In this document: positions 7,369-15,764 of the stretch, in pieces
Position numbering within the stretch: position 1 is the first letter of the stretch
How the letters are laid out: each line of letters starts with the position of its first letter
NCBI GenBank assembly: GCA_945952415.1
Contig: CAMFIF010000018.1
Location: forward strand, 1 to 64,000
Direction of reading: 5' to 3'
DNA from: an uncultured Rhizobium sp.
Lineage (GTDB): Bacteria > Pseudomonadota > Alphaproteobacteria > Rhizobiales > Rhizobiaceae
Length of the DNA stretch: 64,000 bases
Position numbers and translations under genes: made by a program
The notes under the pieces: generated by a model
The model's input: the letters and a program-made list of their open reading frames with translations, nothing else
Database searches by the model: none
Told to the model about the DNA's origin: nothing

Positions 7369-8859
7369 TCACGGGCCGCCGGCCTCGATGTCTCGCACCA
7401 GCCGGTCCAGCAGGCGGACGCCCCAGCCGGTGGCCCAGGCCGTTCCGTTCGACCGCTCCGGCAGTTCATGGGCGGGTCCCGAAATGTCGAGATGGATCCA
7501 GGGCAGGTCATTGACGAAGCGCTGGATGAAGTTCGCCGCCGTGCAGGCGCCGCCATAGGGGGAATCCATGTTGCGCATGTCGGCGATTTCCGAGTCCATG
7601 GCATCGTCGAAATCGGGCTCCATGGGCATGCGCCAGACGAGTTCGCCCGTTGCCGATGCCGCGGCCTCGAGCCTTGCTGCCAGCGCGTCGTCATTCGAAA
7701 ACAGCCCGGCGCGGTTGAGCCCGATTGCGGTCACGATGTCATGGGTAAGCGTTGCCAGATCGATCATGAAACGGGGGCTGAAGCTTGCCTGCGCATGCCA
7801 GAGAAGATCGGCCAGCACGAGGCGCCCTTCGTAATCCGTATCGACGACCTCGATGGTCTGGCCGGAGAGCGAGTGCACGATGTCCCCCGGCCGCTGGGCC
7901 CGGCCACCCGGCATGTTCTCCACCAGGCCGATCACGCCGATTGCATTGACGGCGGCGCGCCGGCGCGCGAGCGCCAGAAGCAGACCGGTCACGCAGGCCG
8001 CGCCCGCCATGTCTCCCTTCATGTCGGCCATGCCCTCTGCGGACTTGATCGACAGACCACCGCTGTCGAAGCAGACGCCCTTGCCCACGAAGGCGAGCGG
8101 CGGGGAGGCGGCGTCTTCGGCGCCGTTCCAGCGGAGGATCGCCACATGGCTCTCCTCGGCGGAGCCCTGTCCGACGCCAAGAAGGGCCCGGAACCCCAGG
8201 CGGGCAAGGTCGCTTTCGCGCAGGATCTCGATCGCGAGCCCGCTTGCCGCGAGCGCTGAAACGCGGCGGGCGAACTCGGCAGGGGTCAGCACGTTGGCGG
8301 GTTCGTTGATCAGGGTGCGGGCAAGCTCCACCCCTTCCGCCACCGGGGCCTCGAGCCCGGCATAGGCGGCATCGGCTTTCGCCGCATCTGCGGTGAGGAC
8401 GATGACGTCGCGCCGCTCAGGATGCTGCGGGCCGGATTTGCGGGTCCGGTAGATGTCGAACCGGTACTCGGCAAGGCGAAAGCCGAGCGCCAGTTCGGCC
8501 GCCCCCGTTTCCCGGCCGGCCGGCAGATCCGCCGCGATCAGTACGGTTTCCCCGTAGCCTGCCGCTTCCGCGGCCTGCTGGCCAAGATCGAAGGGCTTCG
8601 TCTTTTTACTGCCCGCGCCGACAAGAACGAGGCGGCGACCGCCGGAAAGCACGGACATGGTCTCCCCTTCCTTGCCGCAGAAACCGTCTTCGGCGGCAGC
8701 GCGGCGAAGGCGTGACCAGTCGAGGTCGGCGAGGAGCTCGGTCGTCCGGGTTCCGGCCGAAAGGCTCTCGTCCAGAAAGACGATCAGGGTAGCCTCCGGC
8801 TTCTCAAGAAGCGCGGAGGGGGAGAAGGGCACGAAGGAAAAGGTCGGTCTTGCGGACAT
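7369..8859 (-). CDS. M17 leucyl aminopeptidase family protein
   Basis: This 496-residue cytosolic dizinc aminopeptidase removes N-terminal residues from peptides. The metal-binding and catalytic segment GKGVCFDSGGLSIKSAEGMADMKGDMAGAA carries the Lys, Asp, Lys and Asp ligands. The second box reads DTDYEGRLVLADLL where leucyl aminopeptidases usually have NTDAEGRL: the Asp, Glu and Arg are kept and the Asn and Ala are changed. The N-terminal PepA-type domain is divergent. ATG 8859 is preferred (AGG eight bases upstream); ATG 8877 is an alternative. It sits 38 bp after the DppF-like gene, so imported peptides would be hydrolysed by it. Confidence 0.9.
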   Translation of the reverse strand: MSARPTFSFVPFSPSALLEKPEATLIVFLDESLSAGTRTTELLADLDWSRLRRAAAEDGFCGKEGETMSVLSGGRRLVLVGAGSKKTKPFDLGQQAAEAAGYGETVLIAADLPAGRETGAAELALGFRLAEYRFDIYRTRKSGPQHPERRDVIVLTADAAKADAAYAGLEAPVAEGVELARTLINEPANVLTPAEFARRVSALAASGLAIEILRESDLARLGFRALLGVGQGSAEESHVAILRWNGAEDAASPPLAFVGKGVCFDSGGLSIKSAEGMADMKGDMAGAACVTGLLLALARRRAAVNAIGVIGLVENMPGGRAQRPGDIVHSLSGQTIEVVDTDYEGRLVLADLLWHAQASFSPRFMIDLATLTHDIVTAIGLNRAGLFSNDDALAARLEAAASATGELVWRMPMEPDFDDAMDSEIADMRNMDSPYGGACTAANFIQRFVNDLPWIHLDISGPAHELPERSNGTAWATGWGVRLLDRLVRDIEAGGP

Positions 8860-8897
8860 GAGAGGCCTGTTGGTCATCAGAATGAAGGGGGCGCGCT

Positions 8898-9917
8898 TCA
8901 GGAGGCGAGCGGGAAATGGCAAGCCACCTGCCGGCCATCGGCGAGCGGGGAAAGCTTCGGGCGTTCGCTCCGGCAGCGATCCTGGGCCGCCGGGCAGCGC
9001 GGGTGAAACCGGCAGCCAGCCGGCGGATGGGTGGGGCTCGGTATTTCGCCCTTGAGAAGGATGCGGTCGCGCCGGGCCGCCGTTCCGACACGGGGTACGG
9101 GCACTGCGGAGAGCAGGGCCTGCGTATAGGGATGCGCGGGCTTGCGGAACAGCGGATCGGTTGGCCCCATCTCGACGATGGAGCCCAGATACATCACCGC
9201 CGTGCGCTCCGAGACCTGGCGCACCACGCTCAGATCATGGGCGATGAACAGGGTCGTCAGGTTGAACTGCCGGCGCAGATCGGAAAAGAGATTGACGATC
9301 TGTGCCTGCACGGAGACATCGAGCGCGGATACGGGCTCGTCTGCCACGATCAGCTGCGGGTTGAGCGCGAGCGCCCGCGCGATGCCGATCCGTTGCCTCT
9401 GGCCGCCGGAGAATTCGTGCGGATAGCGGTCCAGGAAGGAGGCGGGCAGGCTGACAATATCCATCAGCTCCCGCAATCTTTTGGCAATCCCTGCCGTATC
9501 GCCCATTCCGTGGACCTTGAGCGGTTCGGCCAGCAGGTCGCCCACGCGCCGGCGAGGGTTCAGAGATGCGGCGGGATCCTGGAAGATCATCTGCATCTGC
9601 CGTCGAACGGGCCGCAATTGCCGTTGGGAGAGGGGCGCTAGATCGGTTCCGTCGAGCAGGATGCGGCCGGAATTGACCTCGTAAAGGCGCATGAGGCAGC
9701 GTCCGAGCGTGGATTTCCCGCAGCCCGATTCACCCACCAGCCCGAGCGTTTCGCCGGGGAATATGTCGAAGGACACGTTGTCGACGGCATGCAGCGGATG
9801 TCCGCTGCCCGGCAGGAAGGTCCGGCCGAGAAGGAAGGTCTTGCAGAGATTTTCCACGCGAAGCAGCGGCGTGCCGCTTACCGGCGGGACGGGAGTTGCG
9901 GAGGGTAGGGCGGTCAT
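8898..9917 (-). CDS. Oligopeptide/dipeptide ABC transporter ATPase (DppF-type)
   Basis: This 339-residue ATP-binding subunit of an oligopeptide-type ABC importer has Walker A GESGCGKST, the FSGGQRQRIGIARAL signature and Walker B LIVADEP. Its C-terminal extension has the Cys-rich PPAGCRFHPRCPAAQDRC box typical of OppF/DppF. Its substrate family is peptides, or nickel and sugars in some relatives. The start at 9917 overlaps the preceding DppD-type stop by four bases (ATGA), pointing to translational coupling. Upstream in-frame sequence to 10034 lies inside the previous gene and was discarded. Confidence 0.93.
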   Translation of the reverse strand: MTALPSATPVPPVSGTPLLRVENLCKTFLLGRTFLPGSGHPLHAVDNVSFDIFPGETLGLVGESGCGKSTLGRCLMRLYEVNSGRILLDGTDLAPLSQRQLRPVRRQMQMIFQDPAASLNPRRRVGDLLAEPLKVHGMGDTAGIAKRLRELMDIVSLPASFLDRYPHEFSGGQRQRIGIARALALNPQLIVADEPVSALDVSVQAQIVNLFSDLRRQFNLTTLFIAHDLSVVRQVSERTAVMYLGSIVEMGPTDPLFRKPAHPYTQALLSAVPVPRVGTAARRDRILLKGEIPSPTHPPAGCRFHPRCPAAQDRCRSERPKLSPLADGRQVACHFPLAS

Positions 9918-10930
9918 GCGGGTTGTTCCTCGCTGCGGCGGGCGGCTGAACGGGCAACCGGTCGTTCGCCCTCGTCCAGAAAACAGAGGGCATTGCGGTC
10001 CGCGCCCCTCTGGCGAGGCGGCGCGAGGTTGCATTCGGGCAGGGCGGCGCGGCAGCGCGGCCGGAAAATGCAGCCCGCGGGGCGCCTGTCCGGCTGGGGT
10101 GGCGAGCCGGGAATGGAAAAGAGCCGTTCCGGACGCGGCCCATCAAGCGGTGGAATGGAATCGAGCAGGCCCCAGGTATAGGGATGCCAGGGGTCGCTGA
10201 AGATCGCCTCCGTCTGCCCCTCTTCCACCACGCGGCCGCCATACATGACGAGCACCCGGTCGGCCATTTCCGCCACCACGCCCATGTCATGGGTGATGAG
10301 GACGATGGAGGAGCCGAAATCCCGACGCAGGCGCCGCAGCAGATCGAGAACCTGCGCCTGCACTGTCACGTCGAGGGCGGTCGTGGGTTCGTCGGCGATC
10401 AGAAGGGAGGGATTGCAGGAAAGCGCCATGGCGATCACCACCCGCTGGCGCATGCCGCCGGACAATTGATGCGGATATTGCTCCGCCACCATTCGCGGCC
10501 GGGCAATGCCCACTTCGCCCAGCAGTTCCAGCGCGCGTGCCTCTGCCGCCCGGCGGGACAGGCCCGTATGGGTTCTGATCTGCTCGACGATCTGCCAGCC
10601 GATGGTGTGAACGGGCGTGAGCGCCGTCATCGGATCCTGCGAGATCAGCGCGATCTCGCGGCCGCGGATGCGCTGCAGCTCCCGTTCCGATGCCTGGAGC
10701 ATGTTCCGGCCCTTGAAGAGCGCTTCGCCTTCGACCCGCGCCGAACGGGGATCGAGAAGGCCGAGCATGCTCATCAGCGCAACGGTCTTTCCGGAGCCGG
10801 ACTCGCCGACGATGCAGAGCGTTTCGCCCTCGTCCACATGGAAGGAGAGCGTTTCGATGATGGCGGTCTGGCCCTTGCGGCTTGCGAAGGAGACCGAGAG
10901 GTCGCGGACCTGAAGAAGAGGAGAGGTCAT
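9914..10930 (-). CDS. Oligopeptide/dipeptide ABC transporter ATPase (DppD-type)
   Basis: This 338-residue partner ATPase of the same importer has Walker [10 protein letters not shown], a signature [15 protein letters not shown] (GM in place of GQ, usual in DppD/OppD), and Walker B LLIADEP. The [11 protein letters not shown]ys box is at the C-terminus. DppD/DppF pairs form the heterodimeric motor. It lies one base after the DppB-type permease stop, so it is clearly part of one transcript. Confidence 0.93.
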   Translation of the reverse strand: MTSPLLQVRDLSVSFASRKGQTAIIETLSFHVDEGETLCIVGESGSGKTVALMSMLGLLDPRSARVEGEALFKGRNMLQASERELQRIRGREIALISQDPMTALTPVHTIGWQIVEQIRTHTGLSRRAAEARALELLGEVGIARPRMVAEQYPHQLSGGMRQRVVIAMALSCNPSLLIADEPTTALDVTVQAQVLDLLRRLRRDFGSSIVLITHDMGVVAEMADRVLVMYGGRVVEEGQTEAIFSDPWHPYTWGLLDSIPPLDGPRPERLFSIPGSPPQPDRRPAGCIFRPRCRAALPECNLAPPRQRGADRNALCFLDEGERPVARSAARRSEEQPA

Positions 10931-10931
10931 C

Positions 10932-11903
10932 TCAGTTGCTCCTGATGCGGGGGTCGAGCATCAGATAGGCGATGTCGACGAGGGCGTTGGCCACGACCAC
11001 GAAGAAGGAGGCATAGAGCACGCTGGCCATGATGACCGGCAGATCGAGGCTCTGCAGGGAATCATAGGTGAGCTTGCCGACGCCGTTCAGCCCGAAGACC
11101 ACTTCCGTCATCAGCGCGCCTCCGCCGACCAGCGCCCCGAAATCCAGGCCGAACATGGTGACGAAGGGAACGAGGGACATGCGCAGCGCATGGCGCAGCA
11201 GGATGCGGCTTTCGGAAAGACCCTTGGCGCGGGCGGTGCGAATGAAATCCTCCTGATAGATTTCCACGATGCTGGCCCGCAGCACCCGGCCGTAAAGGCC
11301 GATGAAGCCGAGCGCCAGGGTGAACCAGGGCAGGAGAAGTGCCTTGAACCACCCGAGGGGATCTTCCGCGAAGGGCACATAGCCGAGCGCGGGAACCCAG
11401 GAGAAGAAGAGCGTGTCATGAAGGCGGTTCTGCGACAGGAGATTGGTCATTTCGCCGAGCCAGAAAACCGGGATCGCAACGCCCGTCAGCGAGAGGATCA
11501 TCAACAGGCGGTCGATGAGGCGGCCGCGGAAGGCCGCTGCGGCAATGCCGATCGCAAGGCCGCCCGCAACCCACAGAAGCGCAGCCCCGAAAACCAGCGA
11601 CAGCGTGACCGGAGTTGCCTCCACGATGGCGGGCACCACTTTCAGCCCGCGATTGACGAAGGACACCAGATCGCCGGTGACGAAGAGCTTCTTCATCATC
11701 ACCGCATATTGCACGGGCAAGGACTGATCGAGGCCGAAATCATGGCGCACCGCGGCCAGGGTTTCGGGTGCCGCATTCTTGCCGGCGATACGGGCAGCCG
11801 GATCGGAACCCGGCGTGGCGAAGAAGATGAGGAACACCATCACGCTGATGCCGAACATGACGAAGGCCATCTGCGCCAGGCGCTGGAGAAGGATTGTCAG
11901 CAT
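10932..11903 (-). CDS. Peptide ABC transporter permease (DppB-type)
   Basis: This 323-residue permease starts with the usual short N-terminal helix (ILLQRLAQMAFVMFGISVMVFLIFF). It has about six membrane helices and the EAA-like cytoplasmic loop TARAKGLSESRILLRHALR that docks on the ATPase. The PGSDPAARIAGKNA segment after helix 1 is typical of DppB/GsiC. It is seven bases downstream of the DppC-type gene. Here the C-type permease precedes the B-type, the reverse of the classical dppABCDF order. Confidence 0.93.
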   Translation of the reverse strand: MLTILLQRLAQMAFVMFGISVMVFLIFFATPGSDPAARIAGKNAAPETLAAVRHDFGLDQSLPVQYAVMMKKLFVTGDLVSFVNRGLKVVPAIVEATPVTLSLVFGAALLWVAGGLAIGIAAAAFRGRLIDRLLMILSLTGVAIPVFWLGEMTNLLSQNRLHDTLFFSWVPALGYVPFAEDPLGWFKALLLPWFTLALGFIGLYGRVLRASIVEIYQEDFIRTARAKGLSESRILLRHALRMSLVPFVTMFGLDFGALVGGGALMTEVVFGLNGVGKLTYDSLQSLDLPVIMASVLYASFFVVVANALVDIAYLMLDPRIRSN

Positions 11904-11910
11904 GGCGGCC

Positions 11911-13029
11911 TCACGGTCTCAGTTTCGAGCGGCTGTCGAAGGCATCGCGCACCCCGTCGCCGAGGATGTTGAGGGCGACGATCGTGACGATGATGACCAG
12001 TCCCGGCGCGGTGGAAACCCAGGGCCGGCTGTAGAGCAGGCTCTGCCCGTCGCGGATGATGGTGCCCCAGCTGGCGCCGGGCGACTGGACGCCAAGCGAC
12101 AGGAAGGAGAGGGCGGTTTCCGTGGAAATGTTGAGCGCCATCATCAAGGGCACGAAAACGATCAGCGTCGTGACGACATTCGGCAGGATGTCGCGCAGCA
12201 GGATCCGGTGCGAGGGCACGCCGAGCCCGATTGCCGCCATCACGAATTCGCTGCGGCGAAGGGCAAGCACCTGTCCGCGGATGGGCCGCGCCACATAGGG
12301 CACGTAGATGATCCCGATGATGGCGATGGGGATGACGAGACTGCCGGAATCGATGACGAAGGGCCCGATTTCGATGCGCGCCGTCAGCAGCACGATCGAC
12401 AGCGAAATGGCCAGGAGATAGATCGGGAAGGCCCAGAGAATATCGAGGATGCGCGACAGGACCTGGTCGATCCATCCGCCGAAGAAACCGGCCGTGATGC
12501 CGATGGCGGCGGCAAGGGTGAGGGTCAGCGCGGTCGCAAGCCCGCCGATGAGAAGCGTTGCCCGCCCGCCGTACAGCAGGCGCGCCATCACGTCGCGGCC
12601 CTGTTCGTCCGCGCCGAGAAAATAGCCGTTGACCTGCCAGGTGGGGCCGATGGGGATGACGCCCAGGCCCAGCCCCTCGGTGGAGGGCTGGAGCACCGGC
12701 ACGCTTTCGCCGTTCAGGAGGATTTCCCCCTCCAGATTGGAGCTGAAGGGATCGACCCCCGCAACGAAGCGCGCATAGGCGGGTGCAAGGACCGAGGCGC
12801 CGATGATGATCATCAGCACCGCGGCCGCGCAGACGGCTGCGCGGTCGCGCAGAAGGCTTCTGAAGGCGGACACCCAGGGGCTAGGCGCCGGCGGATCGAG
12901 CATTTCTTCCTGCAGGGCAAGGTCGGTGCTGGCAGGCTGCCGCTCACCCGGGCGGAACCCTTCGGCCCCGCCGGCGGAAGGATTGCCGGTCGTCTTGGCA
13001 GCGTCACGAGGCATGATCATCGGCTCCAT
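11911..13029 (-). CDS. Peptide ABC transporter permease (DppC-type)
   Basis: This 372-residue permease of the DppC/OppC type has a long cytoplasmic N-terminus of about 45 residues and then a first helix (RAAVCAAAVLMIIIGASVLAP). A large periplasmic loop carries GADEQGRDVMARLLYGGR, the OppC signature. A five-helix core includes an EAA loop (GLGVPSHRILLRDILPN). An ATG at 13014 (MPRDAAK) is an alternative start. Only three bases separate it from the binding-protein gene. Confidence 0.93.
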   Translation of the reverse strand: MEPMIMPRDAAKTTGNPSAGGAEGFRPGERQPASTDLALQEEMLDPPAPSPWVSAFRSLLRDRAAVCAAAVLMIIIGASVLAPAYARFVAGVDPFSSNLEGEILLNGESVPVLQPSTEGLGLGVIPIGPTWQVNGYFLGADEQGRDVMARLLYGGRATLLIGGLATALTLTLAAAIGITAGFFGGWIDQVLSRILDILWAFPIYLLAISLSIVLLTARIEIGPFVIDSGSLVIPIAIIGIIYVPYVARPIRGQVLALRRSEFVMAAIGLGVPSHRILLRDILPNVVTTLIVFVPLMMALNISTETALSFLSLGVQSPGASWGTIIRDGQSLLYSRPWVSTAPGLVIIVTIVALNILGDGVRDAFDSRSKLRP

Positions 13030-13032
13030 CGC

Positions 13033-14721
13033 TCAGCGGACCCAGCCGAGCGTAAAGGCCCAGGCATTGGTGGCGGTGGAATACTGGTAGTTGCCGACCC
13101 GTTTCGACACGAGGGTGACCTGCTTCGGATTGAAGAGCGGCACGAGCGGAACCTGTTCCATCGCTTCCCGGTCGATCTCCGCCCAGAGGGTTCCGGCCGC
13201 TGCCGCATCCGTGCTTTGCAGGGCCAGCGCCCGGTCGATCTTTGCCTGGAGCGGCTTGTCGCAGAAACCGGAAATGTTCGGCGAGGAATCGGAGCCCTTG
13301 CGGAACGAGCCGCAGCCGAGAAGAACGTTCAGGAAATCGCTCGGTGCGGGATAATCGCCATACCACTGGGTGACGGAGATCTGCACCTTGTTGTTGGAGT
13401 TCTGGATGTAACCGTAATGGATGTTGGAGGAGATCGCCTTCACGCTTGCCGCATAGCCGATCTCGTTCAGCACGCTTTGCAGATAGGCGCCGATATTGCG
13501 CGCCACGTCGCTGTCCTCGACGAGGATCGTTACCGGCTGGCCTGCGGTTCCCGATGCCTTGACCAGGTCCTTCGCCTTGTCGAGATCCGGACCCGACCAT
13601 TTTTCGCCGGGATTGCGGGTATGGAGGCAGAATTTCCGATAGCCTTCGAGATCCGGCGGGAGCACCTGGCAGGTGGGCGTGGCGAGGTTGCGGCCACCGA
13701 AGAAATTGACGGCGGCCTTCAGATCGACCGCAAGCGCCACGGCCTGCCGCGCCTTCAGATTGTCGAAGGGCGGAAGATTGACGTTGAGGGGCAGATACCA
13801 GAGCGCCAGCTGCGGGTTCAGATGCACCTGGTCTGCAAATTTGGTGCCGATTTCCGCAAGCCGCGTCGCGGGCGGCTGATCGATCATCACATCGGCCTGG
13901 TCGTTGATGATGGCATTGACCTGGGCATCCGCGGTCAGGCCGAAACTGAGTTCGAAGCGGTCGGCATAGCCATCCGGCTGGGCCTCGGCGCTCCATTCGC
14001 GGAAATGGGGATTGCGCGCCCAGACCAGCGCCTTGTTCGGATCATAGCTTTCGAAGGCATAGGGGCCGGTGCCCGGCACCGGATCGATGCCCACGTCCCG
14101 CGGCGGCGTTTCGGCCGGCAGGATCGAGGCATGGGGCATGGCGAGCTTGTAGAGGAATTCCGCATCCGGCGCGGTCAGGTTGATGGTGATGGTCCGGCTT
14201 GACGCATCGGCGATCACGCCGCCATCGAGCGTGCAGTCGGCGGGCTTCGCCAGGCAGGCTTCCGCGCCGACGATGCCGTTGAACCAGGTGCCGGAAGTGG
14301 GGCTCGAGACCTTGAAGATCCGGCGGAAGGAGGCGACCACATCCTCCGGACCCAGCGCCTTGCCGTTCGAGAAGGTGATCCCGGTGCGAAGCGTGAAGAC
14401 ATAGGTCTTGCCGTCGTTCTCGACCTTCGGCAGGGCCTCGGCAAGATCGGGTACAACCGTCAGGCTCTCGGCGCCGCCGGCCTTGCGGAAGGCGACGAGG
14501 CCATCATAGACACCGGGAAAATAGTTCCAGTAGAGCGGCGCATAATTGATGTGCGGATCGATGGTGCCGCCAGCGGATTTCGAAACCAGCCGCACGGTTC
14601 CGCCGCGATGCGCGCTCATCAGCGCGTCCCGGTTTTCTGCCGCCTGTGCCGACTGGAAAAGCAGGCCGACCGCAAGCGGCACCGTCATGGCACGAGAGAT
14701 TTTCCTGATTGGTGTCGGCAT
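13033..14721 (-). CDS. Peptide-type ABC transporter substrate-binding protein (SBP family 5)
   Basis: This 562-residue periplasmic binding protein of the DppA/OppA family has a signal peptide of about 27 residues (ending SAQAAE). The family-5 core includes KTYVFTLRTGITFSNGKALGPEDVVASFRR and VPGTGPYAFESYDPNKALVWARNPHF. It should capture a peptide or similar ligand and deliver it to the DppBC/DF complex encoded downstream. It is the first gene of the minus-strand operon; GGGAGG precedes the start by nine bases. A LysR gene diverges upstream. The downstream aminopeptidase supports a peptide ligand. Confidence 0.92.
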   Translation of the reverse strand: MPTPIRKISRAMTVPLAVGLLFQSAQAAENRDALMSAHRGGTVRLVSKSAGGTIDPHINYAPLYWNYFPGVYDGLVAFRKAGGAESLTVVPDLAEALPKVENDGKTYVFTLRTGITFSNGKALGPEDVVASFRRIFKVSSPTSGTWFNGIVGAEACLAKPADCTLDGGVIADASSRTITINLTAPDAEFLYKLAMPHASILPAETPPRDVGIDPVPGTGPYAFESYDPNKALVWARNPHFREWSAEAQPDGYADRFELSFGLTADAQVNAIINDQADVMIDQPPATRLAEIGTKFADQVHLNPQLALWYLPLNVNLPPFDNLKARQAVALAVDLKAAVNFFGGRNLATPTCQVLPPDLEGYRKFCLHTRNPGEKWSGPDLDKAKDLVKASGTAGQPVTILVEDSDVARNIGAYLQSVLNEIGYAASVKAISSNIHYGYIQNSNNKVQISVTQWYGDYPAPSDFLNVLLGCGSFRKGSDSSPNISGFCDKPLQAKIDRALALQSTDAAAAGTLWAEIDREAMEQVPLVPLFNPKQVTLVSKRVGNYQYSTATNAWAFTLGWVR

Positions 14722-14831
14722 CCTTGTTTTCCTCCCATGGTGCCATCCGGCTGCCCGTTTGCGGATGGCTGATCGGCGGGAAGGTAGGATGATCGCCGCC
14801 GCATGGGAAATTTATTTTATTGCCGCGCAAG

Positions 14832-14846
14832 ATAGATAATGTTTAT
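14832..14846. promoter_or_regulatory. Candidate LysR box in the lysR/SBP divergent gap
   Basis: ATA-N9-TAT at 14832-14846 satisfies the T-N11-A pattern recognised by LysR-type regulators. It ends eight bases before the lysR start and lies about 110 bp upstream of the divergent binding-protein gene. The surroundings are A/T-rich relative to the window, as expected for a promoter. This is a pattern match only. Confidence 0.35.
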
Positions 14847-14854
14847 GATGATCC

Positions 14855-15742
14855 ATGCTCAAATATGCCTATAGCTACTGTGTTCTCGCCGAAGAACTGC
14901 ATTTCAGCCGGGCGGCGGCGCGCCTGCATCTCACCCAGCCCGCCCTATCCCATCAGATCCGCAAGCTGGAGGAGGAGATCGGCTGCACGCTGTTGCACCG
15001 CTCACCCCAAAAGGTCGTGCTGACAGAAGCGGGGGTGATCCTGGCGCGCGAACTCAGCGCCGCGCTTGGCCAGGTGAACCGGGCGGTGGAAAAGGCGCAG
15101 GATGCGGCCCGGGGCGATGCCGGTGCGCTTGCCGTCGGCTATTGCGAGTTGCCGGATGCGGGGCGGATGACGGCGATCATCCGGCGCTACAGGGCGGCAT
15201 ATCCCGGGGTCGAGATCAGCCTGAAAAAACTGCCGACCAACGATCAGGCCGTGGCGCTGGTGGCGGGGTCCATCGACGTTGCCTTTCTTCATCCGCCGCT
15301 GCTCACCTCCAGCCTCACCCTTCGGCCCGCCGGCGAGGAGTGGATCATGGCGGCCCTGCCGGTCTTTCATCCGCTCGCCTCGAAAAAGGTCGTGCGCCTC
15401 GCCGATCTCGCCGGGGAGTGGTTGATCGTCTGCGCCGAGGAAACCGGCTCCTTCATGTATCACGACATTCTGGCGGCCTGCGGTCGGGCTGGCTTCCAGC
15501 CGCGTCTGCGAGAGGAGCGGGAAAGCTGGCTTGCCATGCTGGATCAGGTCGCCTGCGGTCTCGGCGTCGCCTTTGTGCCGGAATCGCTTTCGGGCTGCTC
15601 CCATATCGAGCTTGCCTTTCGCCCGATCGAGGATCTGGACGTGCGGTTGCAAACGGCGATTGCGACCCATGGCGAACCCACGCGGCCCTCGGTTTCCCGG
15701 TTCATAGACATGGCGATGTCCCTGCTCCGGGAGGCCCGGTAG
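14855..15742 (+). CDS. LysR-family transcriptional regulator
   Basis: This 295-residue LysR protein has an N-terminal winged HTH (YCVLAEELHFSRAAARLHLTQPALSHQIRKLEEEIGCTLLHRS, about residues 9-52) and a type-2 periplasmic-binding-fold effector domain from about residue 90. It is transcribed divergently from the peptide importer operon with 133 bp between starts. This is the classic layout for a LysR activator of its neighbour, so it probably controls peptide uptake in response to a small co-inducer. It converges on the MscS gene with only 22 bp between stops. Confidence 0.92.
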   Translation: MLKYAYSYCVLAEELHFSRAAARLHLTQPALSHQIRKLEEEIGCTLLHRSPQKVVLTEAGVILARELSAALGQVNRAVEKAQDAARGDAGALAVGYCELPDAGRMTAIIRRYRAAYPGVEISLKKLPTNDQAVALVAGSIDVAFLHPPLLTSSLTLRPAGEEWIMAALPVFHPLASKKVVRLADLAGEWLIVCAEETGSFMYHDILAACGRAGFQPRLREERESWLAMLDQVACGLGVAFVPESLSGCSHIELAFRPIEDLDVRLQTAIATHGEPTRPSVSRFIDMAMSLLREAR

Positions 15743-15764
15743 GGCGCCCGGCCGTCGATGGGGC

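Noticed and set aside
11779..14202. An 807-codon open frame on the plus strand
   Set aside because: It is antisense to the peptide permease and binding-protein genes and has no recognisable domain.
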